Origin: JAUVXJ01 sp034430275
GTDB lineage: Bacteria > Chloroflexota > Anaerolineae > UBA7937 > B3-Chlor
Assembly (NCBI GenBank): GCA_034430275.1
Contig: DAOUEW010000205.1
Location: forward strand, 1-11,176
Reading direction: 5' to 3'
Length of the DNA: 11,176 nt
Part shown: positions 1 through 5,990 of the stretch, one piece after another
Layout of the letters: each line of letters starts with the position of its first letter
How positions within the stretch are numbered: position 1 is the stretch's first letter
Notes under the pieces: generated by a model
What the model was told of the DNA's origin: nothing
Seen by the model: only the letters and a program-made list of their open reading frames with translations
Database searches by the model: none
Made by a program: the position numbers and the translations under genes

Positions 1-764
1 CCGATACTGAGATCGGAGGTTATGAGTTGAAACGCACTGGGATAGACTCGCGTAGCCACCTTCGCCCTGTGGCAGTCGGAAATGATGGGGAGCATCTCCC
101 CGCTCGTGGCTTCCGGCAGGGCGATGATCACTTCGTCGATGGCCTCCGAGGCGATGAGAGAAGGTAATTCGTCCGTGGTTCCCAGGACTGGAACTCCAGC
201 CTTCTCCGCCTTGGAATCCTGGCTCACCATCCCCACCACCTCGTACCCCAAGCCCGGGGAACGCCGAATCGCGCGCAAGACCATGCGGCCCGTCTCGCCC
301 GTCCCCACGATGAGGACCCTGGCCGCGCCAACTCCTCGACTCTGAAGGTGCCACCTGAGTCGCGAGTTCAGGAGTCGCCCCAAGGTCACCAGAACGATGG
401 TAAAGGCCCAACTGGAGACGATCATCCTCCGGGAATAGTCCGGACCGTTCCGTATGATTACCGAGTTGAAGGCCACAGACATGATCGTCCCTACAGATAC
501 GGCCACGAATACGGAGTAGAACTCGTCCACGTGGGACAGACCCCGCTGCCTGTGATAGAGCTTGGCGAAGAAGAAGACGCCGACGAGGGTGAGAACCTGG
601 ATACCGATCACACCCAGATAGTCGCCCAGCGAGCCGATGTCTGCCGGCGACAGTTGCTCGGTCTGAAGCCGCAGATAGTACGAGAAGACAAGGGCAAGAA
701 CCATCATCACCATGTCGATTATGACCAAGAGAACTGCGAAGAGTACGGTGCCCTTGTCCTTCAT
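1..764 (-). CDS. Polyprenyl-phosphate sugar phosphotransferase, N-terminal part (partial, runs off left edge)
   Basis: Seen: 254 complete codons from ATG at 764, open through the window edge. Four hydrophobic segments lie at about residues 7-32, 48-67, 82-104 and 113-130. They are followed by a Rossmann-like NAD/CoA-binding region starting near 148, with the glycine motif LIVGTGETG at 151-159. Known: this four-helix plus CoA-binding-like layout is the N-terminal half of polyisoprenyl-phosphate hexose-1-phosphate transferases (WbaP/EpsL/WcaJ type). These membrane enzymes start lipid-linked glycan assembly by moving a sugar phosphate from a nucleotide sugar to undecaprenyl phosphate. The catalytic bacterial sugar transferase domain should follow outside the window, so activity cannot be judged here. 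A GGAGG at 772-776 sits 7 nt before the ATG and lies inside the end of the upstream glycosyltransferase gene. Only 2 nt separate the two genes, so they are probably translationally coupled. The sugar specificity is unknown. Confidence 0.85.
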   Translation of the reverse strand, partial: MKDKGTVLFAVLLVIIDMVMMVLALVFSYYLRLQTEQLSPADIGSLGDYLGVIGIQVLTLVGVFFFAKLYHRQRGLSHVDEFYSVFVAVSVGTIMSVAFNSVIIRNGPDYSRRMIVSSWAFTIVLVTLGRLLNSRLRWHLQSRGVGAARVLIVGTGETGRMVLRAIRRSPGLGYEVVGMVSQDSKAEKAGVPVLGTTDELPSLIASEAIDEVIIALPEATSGEMLPIISDCHRAKVATRVYPSAFQLITSDLSI

Positions 765-766
765 CG

Positions 767-1657
767 TTAAGCCTCCACAGTAGCACGCTGTCTCTCGGCG
801 CGGATGATCGTACGCAACATCCTCCCGCGCCCAAGCACGCTCAACCCCCCGAGCACCAGGTAGTGCAGCCAGAAGGGGGTCTCTTGGGCATAATGCTTGC
901 GGTAGAACATGTACATAGCGCGCCAGAACTCGTAGTCGGACCTGTCCTTGTTCTGCTGGCTGGACTGTCTCTTGTAGTGAAGTACGGTGACTTCAGGATA
1001 GTAGTAGACCTTCCAGCCCGCTCGCTTCGCACGGAAGGCCCAATCGAGATCCTCAGCGTACATGAAGTATTGCTCGTCCAGACAGCCCACCTCCTCTACG
1101 ACTTCTCTTCGCACCATCATGAAGGCCCCCACCACGGAGTCGACCTCGGCGACCTGGTCCGGATCGAGGTACGTCAGGTTGTACCGGCCGAAGCGCTCGC
1201 TGTCGGGGAAGAGGCGACTCAGCCCGAAGAGCTTGTAGAAGGAGTTCTCAGGAGTTGGGAAGCTGCGGCGGCAGGCCATGTCCAATTCTCCATCGGCCAT
1301 GACCAGCTTGGGTCCAGCTATCCCCACCTCAGGGTGACTGTCCAAGAACTCCAGCATCCTTTGTATGGCGTCTGGAGGAAGCACAGTGTCGGGGTTTAGA
1401 AGCAGGTAGTAACGCGCCTGGAAGCACCCCAGTCCCTGGTTGTTCGCGTAGGCGTATCCGCCGTTGATCTCACTCTCGATGAGGTGCGCCTGTGGAAACT
1501 CCTCGCGCACCATGTCAGCGCTACCATCGCTCGAGCAGTTGTCCACTACTACGGTTTCGAAGGAGAAATCCCCCTCACTGTCGTAGAGCGAGGTCAGGCA
1601 GCCACGGAGCAGGTCCTTGGTGTTCCAACTGACGATCACGACGGAGAGGTCGAGCAC
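767..1657 (-). CDS. Glycosyltransferase family 2 (WbbL/rhamnosyltransferase-like)
   Basis: Role: a GT-A fold enzyme that transfers a sugar from a nucleotide-sugar donor to a glycan acceptor, probably during surface polysaccharide synthesis on the cytoplasmic side of the membrane. Seen, counting from the chosen start: the first strand motif LSVVIVSWN at about 4-12, VVVDNCSSDGS at 36-46, the metal-binding NPD (DxD equivalent) at 88-90, GAFMMVRRE at 177-185, the acceptor/base motif YAEDLDWAFR at 200-209, and VLHYKRQS near 225-232. These are hallmarks of the WbbL-like subgroup. Length is 296 residues, normal for the family. I chose GTG at 1657 because GAGG at 1664-1667 lies 6 nt upstream and the protein then begins right at the first strand. 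A TTG at 1702 would add 15 residues without a well-spaced ribosome site. Neighbours: 100 nt after the disulfide oxidoreductase gene, 2 nt before the sugar phosphotransferase gene. The exact donor and linkage cannot be told. Confidence 0.9.
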   Translation of the reverse strand: MLDLSVVIVSWNTKDLLRGCLTSLYDSEGDFSFETVVVDNCSSDGSADMVREEFPQAHLIESEINGGYAYANNQGLGCFQARYYLLLNPDTVLPPDAIQRMLEFLDSHPEVGIAGPKLVMADGELDMACRRSFPTPENSFYKLFGLSRLFPDSERFGRYNLTYLDPDQVAEVDSVVGAFMMVRREVVEEVGCLDEQYFMYAEDLDWAFRAKRAGWKVYYYPEVTVLHYKRQSSQQNKDRSDYEFWRAMYMFYRKHYAQETPFWLHYLVLGGLSVLGRGRMLRTIIRAERQRATVEA

Positions 1658-1757
1658 GTTGTTCCTCACGATCTGTTCACGAGGAATGAATAGATCGTGC
1701 AACGCAGCACATCCGCCCTCGAGGCGTCATAGAAGCAATAGGGGCCATTGAAAAGCA

Positions 1758-2432
1758 TCAGCTCGTCTCGGAGGTTGTCTCCTGGCTCAGCTTGCCCAGG
1801 GCCAGCAGCGTGTGCTGCACCATCAGAGCTTCGGGCACCATTCCATCCACGAAATGGGTTTGGTTGATCACCGTGCGAGGCACGCCCCGCACCTGGTAGT
1901 TGATGGCCAGGTGGGGAAACTCCGTTGCCTCTACCATGTCTGCCGTGATGTGCTCGTTCTCGATCGCCATCTTGTGTCCAAGCACGACCGTGCGGGGGCA
2001 GTATGGTCAAGTGGGGGTCACGAACACCTGGAAGTGGACGGGCTCGTCGATCTGCTCCAGTGCCTCTCTCGTGGTGTCGGACAGCTCCGCCTGCCCGGCT
2101 GACACCATCTTGATGGCCTCGATCAACGACGCGAACTCGTAGCCCGCCGGTATCCCGTAGAAGCGAATTCCATAATCCCTCTCACCAATCACCGCTGTGG
2201 CGGGGATCTTGTCCACGCCGTACTCTTCGGCTTTGTCTTTGTCCGTGACGAAGTTGTAGATCACCGCCTCCACCTTGCCCGAGAGGGATGCCACCTGCTC
2301 CACCAAGTCTCGCGTCTGCGCGCAGAACTCACATTCGATGGTCTGGGTGAACATGACCAACTGGACCGGGTTGGCCAGTTCTGCCAGTTGCTTCCTGACT
2401 TCCTCCTTGTCCTCTTCCTTCAGCATGGCCAT
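1758..2432 (-). CDS. Protein disulfide oxidoreductase (tandem thioredoxin fold), putative selenoprotein with UPYC active site
   Basis: Seen: one frame of 224 residues holding a single internal TGA (2007-2009, codon 142). Domain 1 (about 1-115) has active site CEFC at 34-37 and cis-Pro motif KIPATA (Pro77). Domain 2 (about 131-224) has strand VHFQVFVTPT, then TGA-PYC, then the family-typical ADMVEATEF and GVPRTVIN (cis-Pro185). Known: PDO/glutaredoxin-like proteins carry CPYC at this second site, so the TGA replaces the nucleophilic first cysteine exactly. A hairpin resembling a bacterial SECIS element follows it directly. Inference: the codon is read as selenocysteine, giving a cytoplasmic selenol/thiol oxidoreductase for disulfide exchange or peroxide-linked redox work. 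The start is ATG 2432 with GGAG 5 nt upstream. The final stop is also TGA, without a comparable hairpin noticed, so the gene would use UGA in two ways. Neighbours: 33 nt after the methyltransferase, same strand. The alternative is a nonsense mutation or sequencing error; the intact downstream half and the hairpin argue against it. An automated call would give two fragments. Confidence 0.85.
1967..2009 (-). promoter_or_regulatory. Putative bacterial SECIS element directly after in-frame UGA
   Basis: Seen on the minus strand, numbering from the first base after TGA (2007-2009). CCAU (+1 to +4) pairs with AUGG (+37 to +40). UG (+7,+8) pairs with CA (+31,+32), and CC (+10,+11) with GG (+28,+29). 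The upper stem GCAC (+14 to +17) pairs with GUGC (+22 to +25) and closes the loop GGUC (+18 to +21; window 1986-1989). Known: bacterial SECIS hairpins lie inside the coding region just 3' of the UGA, and SelB reads a short upper stem and a loop with G near its 5' side. The E. coli fdhF loop, as I recall it, also contains GGUC. The distance from UGA to the loop GG is within the usual range. The internal loops make the lower stem modest. Function is inferred from position and structure. Confidence 0.75.
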
Positions 2433-2465
2433 GATTGCTCCTCTCTCTGCGACAAGGGTGGCCCG

Positions 2466-3230
2466 TCACCCGGATGCCGGCGCTGGCTTTCTTCCCAGCG
2501 CCCAGAAGTTGGGCACGAAAACCAGACGTGTCCCTTCCCGCAAGGCTTTGCGCGCTTTGTCCCTGTACGTTCGGAGTTGCGCATCACCTGCCACGTTCCC
2601 TAACGTTCTGAAGATAAAATCCCACTCCGCCTCGAACTCCTGTGCCAGTTGCCGGTCGTCCCACATAGAGGCAATCACTCCAGTTTGGACCTCCAGGCCA
2701 GCCGCAGAGAACATTGCCTTCAAACGACGGCCCATACGGGGATGCCCCCCGTCGCGGCGAACCGATTCCTCCATCAGCGGCCCGAGACCGATCTCCTCCG
2801 GGTAGTCTATGCGCCCACCGTAGTCCGGCTCCGTGGTGGCGAGGACCACACCCCCCTTCCTGACCACGCGAGCCATCTCCTTCACCGCAATCTCTGGCTT
2901 CCTTGTCCACATCAGCAGGAAACTACAGAGCACCACATCGTAGCTGTCTGTCCCGAACGGCAGCCAGTGGGCATCTCCTATCACCCAGTCGATCTCCCCC
3001 GCGCTCTGGGCTGCAAACCCGATCATCGCGGGGTCCAGATCCAGACCTGCTACGCGGCCCCTGGTGCGCTCCGCCACCTCCTGGGTGACCGCGCCGGTAC
3101 CACACCCTACGTCCAGCACTGCTTCCGCTCGCCACAACCCAGCTTGCCGATAGAGATGAGAGCGGATGCCGCGAGTCCAATCCGCCTGCCGCAGGAACTG
3201 TTGGTGCCACTGCTCTACCGAGAGGCTCAC
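2466..3230 (-). CDS. Class I SAM-dependent methyltransferase (Methyltransf_11/25 type)
   Basis: Role: transfers a methyl group from S-adenosylmethionine to an unidentified substrate in the cytoplasm. Seen: a Rossmann-like fold with motif I VLDVGCGTG near residues 38-46, the acidic post-I motif GLDLDPAMI near 61-69, WVIGDAHWLPF (motif II region) near 82-92, YDVVLCSFLLMW near 97-108, and the post-II helix/strand ARVVRKGGVVLATTEPDYGG near 119-138. Length is 254 residues, typical of small-molecule or peptide methyltransferases. I chose GTG at 3230 because GGAG lies 8 nt upstream; a TTG one codon earlier (3233) is also possible. The gene ends in TGA, which shows that TGA is a normal stop in this genome. 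Neighbours: 65 nt after the radical SAM gene and 33 nt before the disulfide oxidoreductase gene, same strand. The substrate is unknown. The C-terminal 100 residues (WDDRQLAQEFEAEWDFIF and on) do not point me to a named family. Confidence 0.88.
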   Translation of the reverse strand: MSLSVEQWHQQFLRQADWTRGIRSHLYRQAGLWRAEAVLDVGCGTGAVTQEVAERTRGRVAGLDLDPAMIGFAAQSAGEIDWVIGDAHWLPFGTDSYDVVLCSFLLMWTRKPEIAVKEMARVVRKGGVVLATTEPDYGGRIDYPEEIGLGPLMEESVRRDGGHPRMGRRLKAMFSAAGLEVQTGVIASMWDDRQLAQEFEAEWDFIFRTLGNVAGDAQLRTYRDKARKALREGTRLVFVPNFWALGRKPAPASG

Positions 3231-3295
3231 CAATGCTACTCCACCGCGCGAAGCCGTTTTTCATGCTGAGAGGTCCGAACCGCTACGGCTGCGCT

Positions 3296-4666
3296 CTAGA
3301 TTGCCGTGGAGCTGCTTTCGACGCAGAGCGTGCCCTCGTTCTGTAGATAGAGAGGGCATCCTCCACCACACAGCGGCAATTCGTCACAGGAACGGCATTT
3401 CTCCATCACCCAGTCCCTGTTTCTGAGGCTCTCGGCGGTGGGATGGTTCCAGATGGACTCCCAATCGTCTGTAAGGATGTTCCCCAGGCTTGAGTAGTAG
3501 CTCTGGCAGGGGATGACATCCCCGTTCGGCTCGACGCACATGTTGTACCTGGCTGCGGTGCAGAACTTGGCTCCCAGCTCCAGGTCCACGGGGTGGAACT
3601 CGCAGTACTGCGTGGGGGTGTACCAGATCAGTCTCATGCCAGTGGCGACGGCCTTGTCCCGCACCCTCACCATCAGGGGCTCCAACTCCTGCTCCGGGAT
3701 ACCGATACCGCTCGATGGTCCTTTTCCGCTGTAGATCAGGCTGTTGCAGGCAAAGGTCGCGATACCGAGCTCTCTCAGGAACTCTATCGTCTGCTCGATC
3801 CGTGGAGCATTCAGAGTCGTGAGAGTAGTATTGGTGATCGTATAGACATCGGTAGCTACCGCATTCTTGATCCCCTGCACCGTCTGCTTCCAGGCATCCG
3901 TCCCCACCATCTGGTTGTGTATCCCCTCATCGTGGGATTCCAAGGTGATCTGGATGTGATCCAGTCCCGCCTCTACCAGTTCCCCCAGGTAGCGGTCGTC
4001 AGCTAGCTTGATGCCATTGGTCAGCAGACCCGTGACCAATCCGACATCCTCTGCGTAGCGGACCAACTCTGCTAGATGAGGGTACACCGTGGCCTCTCCA
4101 CCTGTGAAGACCACGTGCGGTATGCCCAAGTCCCATAGCTTCTCGAGCACCCGCCTCCACTCTTCCGTGCTCAGGCTCTCCATGTCCCTCGGACGGCCCA
4201 CGTAGCAGTGCCCGCAGTTGGCGTTGCAGCGATAGGTCACAGCCAGGTCCATACGATACGGAGCCGAGACTGGCGTGTCGAAGGGTTCGATCCTCTTCAC
4301 ATCCAGATAGGAGATGGGGCAGATGTCGTCCGTGGTGGCCAAGGTGAGGATGGTATCCCTCAGATGCTCGTAGTCCGCACGGGCTGTCTCCCCCAGCACC
4401 TTGTACCGCCGCCTAAGCTCCTTGACAGCCGAGTCCGTGTCCTTGTCCTCCAAAACCAGCTTGGCGAGTTCGGTCGCGGTCTGGTTGAGATGCAGAACCT
4501 TAGCCGCGTTGATGACCAGGATGCCGTCGCCATCGCCCTCGACACGCAAATGCAGCCGGAACCGCTCCTCGGCTCCGTCCGGAGTCATGTAGTGAAACAA
4601 CCCCTTGCTGAGGGGCTGCGGCGTCGACGGAAAGAACACCTCTTTGAAGGAATCCCATACGCTCAT
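3296..4666 (-). CDS. Radical SAM/SPASM enzyme with N-terminal PqqD-like domain
   Basis: Role: a radical SAM enzyme that cleaves S-adenosylmethionine with a [4Fe-4S] cluster; SPASM members usually modify peptides or make peptide-derived cofactors. Seen in 456 residues: a PqqD-like (RiPP recognition element-like) region at about 45-112 with VLHLNQTATELAKLVLE; the cluster motif CNANCGHC with Cys147, Cys151 and Cys154; FTGGE at 187-191; and a C-terminal SPASM set with Cys377, Cys387, the CX2CX5CX3C group Cys424, 427, 433 and 437, and Cys448, suited to two auxiliary clusters. Start ATG 4666 has GGAG 7 nt upstream. An in-frame TTG at 4759 would add 31 low-quality residues. Neighbours: its ATG overlaps the stop of a 51-codon ORF (ATGA), and a methyltransferase gene and a putative selenoprotein gene follow. 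Inference: it may act on a peptide encoded nearby, but the substrate is not established. A cofactor role or a protein-modifying role is equally possible. Confidence 0.92.
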   Translation of the reverse strand: MSVWDSFKEVFFPSTPQPLSKGLFHYMTPDGAEERFRLHLRVEGDGDGILVINAAKVLHLNQTATELAKLVLEDKDTDSAVKELRRRYKVLGETARADYEHLRDTILTLATTDDICPISYLDVKRIEPFDTPVSAPYRMDLAVTYRCNANCGHCYVGRPRDMESLSTEEWRRVLEKLWDLGIPHVVFTGGEATVYPHLAELVRYAEDVGLVTGLLTNGIKLADDRYLGELVEAGLDHIQITLESHDEGIHNQMVGTDAWKQTVQGIKNAVATDVYTITNTTLTTLNAPRIEQTIEFLRELGIATFACNSLIYSGKGPSSGIGIPEQELEPLMVRVRDKAVATGMRLIWYTPTQYCEFHPVDLELGAKFCTAARYNMCVEPNGDVIPCQSYYSSLGNILTDDWESIWNHPTAESLRNRDWVMEKCRSCDELPLCGGGCPLYLQNEGTLCVESSSTAI

Positions 4667-4818
4667 TCTCTCACTCCCTGGCGGCTCACCGCAGACACGT
4701 CGATCCCCGAGCTTGCGCAAACCCTGGGGAATGGCCTCGCCTCCCAGATCTCCGACCAAGCAGCAGCCGCTTCTCTTTCTCGTGCGACATCAGCCTCGTT
4801 CTCGAGATCACGTGGCAT
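4663..4818 (-). CDS. Candidate small protein (51 aa) coupled to the radical SAM gene
   Basis: Seen: ATG at 4818, 51 codons, TGA at 4663-4665 that overlaps the radical SAM start in an ATGA arrangement. It lies wholly inside the leader between the promoter at 4839-4867 and the radical SAM gene. The product begins MPRDLENEADVARERE, continues with an alanine/tryptophan stretch (AAAAWSEIWEARPF), has one cysteine at residue 34, and ends ISAV-like then SRQGVRE. The N-terminal half is charged and probably helical, and the tail is rich in Ser and Gly. The ribosome site is only fair: GAGG about 11 nt upstream. Inference: it could be a RiPP-type precursor (charged leader, small-residue core) for the PqqD-bearing radical SAM enzyme, or a translated leader that couples to it. 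I recognise no family. It may also be a chance ORF in GC-rich leader sequence. Confidence 0.35.
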   Translation of the reverse strand: MPRDLENEADVAREREAAAAWSEIWEARPFPRVCASSGIDVSAVSRQGVRE

Positions 4819-4838
4819 CGGCACCCGTTCCTCGCGCT

Positions 4839-4867
4839 AGTATACCACAAGGAATAGACCGACGCAA
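4839..4867 (-). promoter_or_regulatory. Promoter for the radical SAM operon
   Basis: Seen on the minus strand: -10 TATACT (4839-4844), preceded by TGG, which gives an extended -10, then a 17-nt spacer and a weak -35 TTGCGT (4862-4867). The predicted start near 4832 leaves about 165 nt of leader before the radical SAM ATG, most of it occupied by the 51-codon ORF. No other convincing promoter was seen between here and the left edge, so the five or six genes may be one transcript. Confidence 0.6.
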
Positions 4868-4903
4868 AAGGAGCCATCTCGACGACGAACGAGATGGCCC
4901 TTT
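4867..4903 (-). terminator. Intrinsic terminator-like hairpin after the SIMPL gene
   Basis: Seen: on the minus strand AAAGG-GCCATCTCG pairs with CGAGATGGC-CCTTT around an 8-nt loop, with one bulged base, followed by a short T run (CCTTTT). The 9-bp core is perfect (4873-4881 with 4890-4898). It lies about 35 nt past the SIMPL stop and just before the radical SAM operon promoter, where it would separate the two transcripts. Its 3' arm touches the -35 region of that promoter. Confidence 0.7.
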
Positions 4904-4938
4904 GCCCTCTGCAACGAGTATAGTCGAGCTACCAGGGC

Positions 4939-5679
4939 TTAGCCAATGTCGTAGGTAACCTGAACCTGGACCGTGACTTCTAGCTGGCCAGTCGACACGG
5001 AGGTTCCTCCGCCCCTCCCGCCCTCTGCCGCAGCATATACAGCCTCCATGTAGTAGGGCGGCGTCTCGTAGGTAGACTCGCTGATGGTCCGCGGAGTGCC
5101 GAGCCGTACCCCAGCCAGCTCAGCCAGGGCCTCTGCCTTCTTCCGCGCTTCGTCCATGGCCTCGGCTCGTGCCTGCTCTTGCAGAGCAGAGGGATCGTCG
5201 AAAGTGAACTGTATGCCGTAGACGTTGTTTGCCCCGGCCCCGGTCACGGCATCCAGCACATCCCCCACTCTCTCCATGTCGCGCATCTTCACCCGCACGG
5301 AGTTGTTGACTATGTACCCGATGACTCGATGCTCGTCATCCTCCCAGTCGATCTCGGCCTGGATGCTGTAGTCCACGGTCTGGATGTCCTCCCCCGCGAT
5401 CTCCAGTTGTCGCAGAGCATCCATCACGTCGCCCATACGATCCGCGTTCTCCCCGGCGGCCAAGGCCGCTGTGCTCTCCCTGGTCTCCACACCTATCGTG
5501 ATCATCGCCAGGTCGGGCTCAGCAGACACCTCGCCCTGAGCCATGACCGTGATCCCTCTGGACTCCTGACTGGTGCCAGGCGTTGAGGCGCCGGGCAGCA
5601 CCACCAGTAACTGGAGCACCAGTACGACCGCCAGCAGTGCCAAACCCACCGCTCCTATGATCGTACCCGCTTTCGACAT
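4939..5679 (-). CDS. SIMPL (DUF541/YggE-like) domain protein, membrane-anchored
   Basis: Seen: 246 residues. One hydrophobic N-terminal segment at about 8-30 (IGAVGLALLAVVLVLQLLVV) can act as a signal anchor or signal peptide. The SIMPL domain runs from about 42 to the end, with ITVMAQGEVSAEPDLAMITIGVE near 43-65, IQTVDYSIQ near 99-107, the IGYIVNNSVRVKMRD stretch, and LEVTVQVQVTYDIG at the C-terminus. Known: SIMPL/YggE proteins are periplasmic or surface proteins that tend to form oligomeric rings. E. coli YggE has been linked to lowered oxidative stress, but the biochemical role is unclear. A Gly-rich loop (EGGRGGGTSVS) precedes the last strand. Start ATG 5679 has AGGAGG 10 nt upstream. Neighbours: alone between the tRNA-Leu terminator and its own terminator, so probably a single-gene unit. 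Its promoter was not found in the roughly 140 nt upstream. Confidence 0.9.
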   Translation of the reverse strand: MSKAGTIIGAVGLALLAVVLVLQLLVVLPGASTPGTSQESRGITVMAQGEVSAEPDLAMITIGVETRESTAALAAGENADRMGDVMDALRQLEIAGEDIQTVDYSIQAEIDWEDDEHRVIGYIVNNSVRVKMRDMERVGDVLDAVTGAGANNVYGIQFTFDDPSALQEQARAEAMDEARKKAEALAELAGVRLGTPRTISESTYETPPYYMEAVYAAAEGGRGGGTSVSTGQLEVTVQVQVTYDIG

Positions 5680-5820
5680 CTTGACTCATCCTCCTGTGAT
5701 ACCTTTTTCATGTCGGTGTCCGTAGAGACACCCCTCTCACAATGAAGACGAAACTCGGAGGAGATTGGTTCCCAGCGCTCAAGCGCCCCACCCGAGGTGC
5801 AGGTGGAGGTGGCAGCCATA

Positions 5821-5847
5821 CAAAAACGCCCCGACCACAGTCGGGGC
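5821..5847 (-). terminator. Intrinsic terminator of tRNA-Leu
   Basis: Seen on the minus strand: GCCCCGAC, loop TGTG, GTCGGGGC, then GTTTTTG. An 8-bp perfect GC-rich stem followed by five T residues is a textbook rho-independent terminator. It starts about 13 nt after the tRNA 3' end. Confidence 0.92.
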
Positions 5848-5859
5848 CTCGTTGCTCAG

Positions 5860-5943
5860 TGCCGAGAAAGGGACTCGAACCCTTACGGGGTTGCCCCCAC
5901 TGCGCCCTGAACGCAGCGCGTCTACCTATTCCGCCATCTCGGC
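5860..5943 (-). tRNA. tRNA-Leu (anticodon CAG)
   Basis: Seen on the minus strand: acceptor stem GCCGAGA (5937-5943) pairs with TCTCGGC (5861-5867), with discriminator A at 5860. The anticodon stem CTGCG/CGCAG closes the 7-nt loop TTCAGGG, so the anticodon is CAG and it reads CUG leucine codons. A long variable arm GGGG-GCAA-CCCC marks it as a class II (Leu) tRNA. The T arm is AAGGG-TTCGAGT-CCCTT. The D region has the usual GG of the loop (AATAGGTAGA). The 3' CCA is not encoded, so it must be added by a nucleotidyltransferase. It has its own promoter and terminator. Confidence 0.97.
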
Positions 5944-5957
5944 CTGCCACTTAGAGA

Positions 5958-5986
5958 AGTATATGCACACTCTTCCCGTTTGTCAA
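5958..5986 (-). promoter_or_regulatory. Promoter of tRNA-Leu
   Basis: Seen on the minus strand: -35 TTGACA (5981-5986, 6/6 consensus), 17-nt spacer, -10 TATACT (5958-5963, 5/6). The -10 ends 14 nt before the tRNA 5' end, so transcription should start about 7 nt upstream of the mature tRNA. It lies only 4 nt past the end of the solute-binding protein gene. Confidence 0.9.
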
Positions 5987-5990
5987 ACCA

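Noticed and set aside
82..770. Plus-strand ORFs of 87 and 140 codons
   Set aside because: They are antisense to the sugar phosphotransferase, whose minus-strand frame shows four membrane helices, a Rossmann glycine motif and a good ribosome site.
2007..2009. Reading the internal TGA as an ordinary stop, giving a 141-residue one-and-a-bit-domain protein plus a separate downstream ORF
   Set aside because: The downstream part is in the same frame, carries the conserved second half of the PDO fold and has no start or ribosome site of its own. The TGA falls exactly on the active-site cysteine, with a SECIS-like hairpin after it. A sequencing error cannot be fully excluded.
4667..4759. 31-residue N-terminal extension of the radical SAM protein from TTG 4759
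   Set aside because: The ATG at 4666 has a well-placed GGAG and the extension shows no conserved features. The competing 51-codon frame also occupies this stretch.
4208..4840. 210-codon plus-strand ORF antisense to the radical SAM gene
   Set aside because: It lies over a gene with clear cluster motifs and has no domain signature. It is a by-product of high GC codon use on the opposite strand.
5715..5732. GGTGTC/GACACC inverted repeat upstream of the SIMPL gene
   Set aside because: A 6-bp stem with no T run and no nearby promoter match. It may be part of an operator, but nothing supports that.
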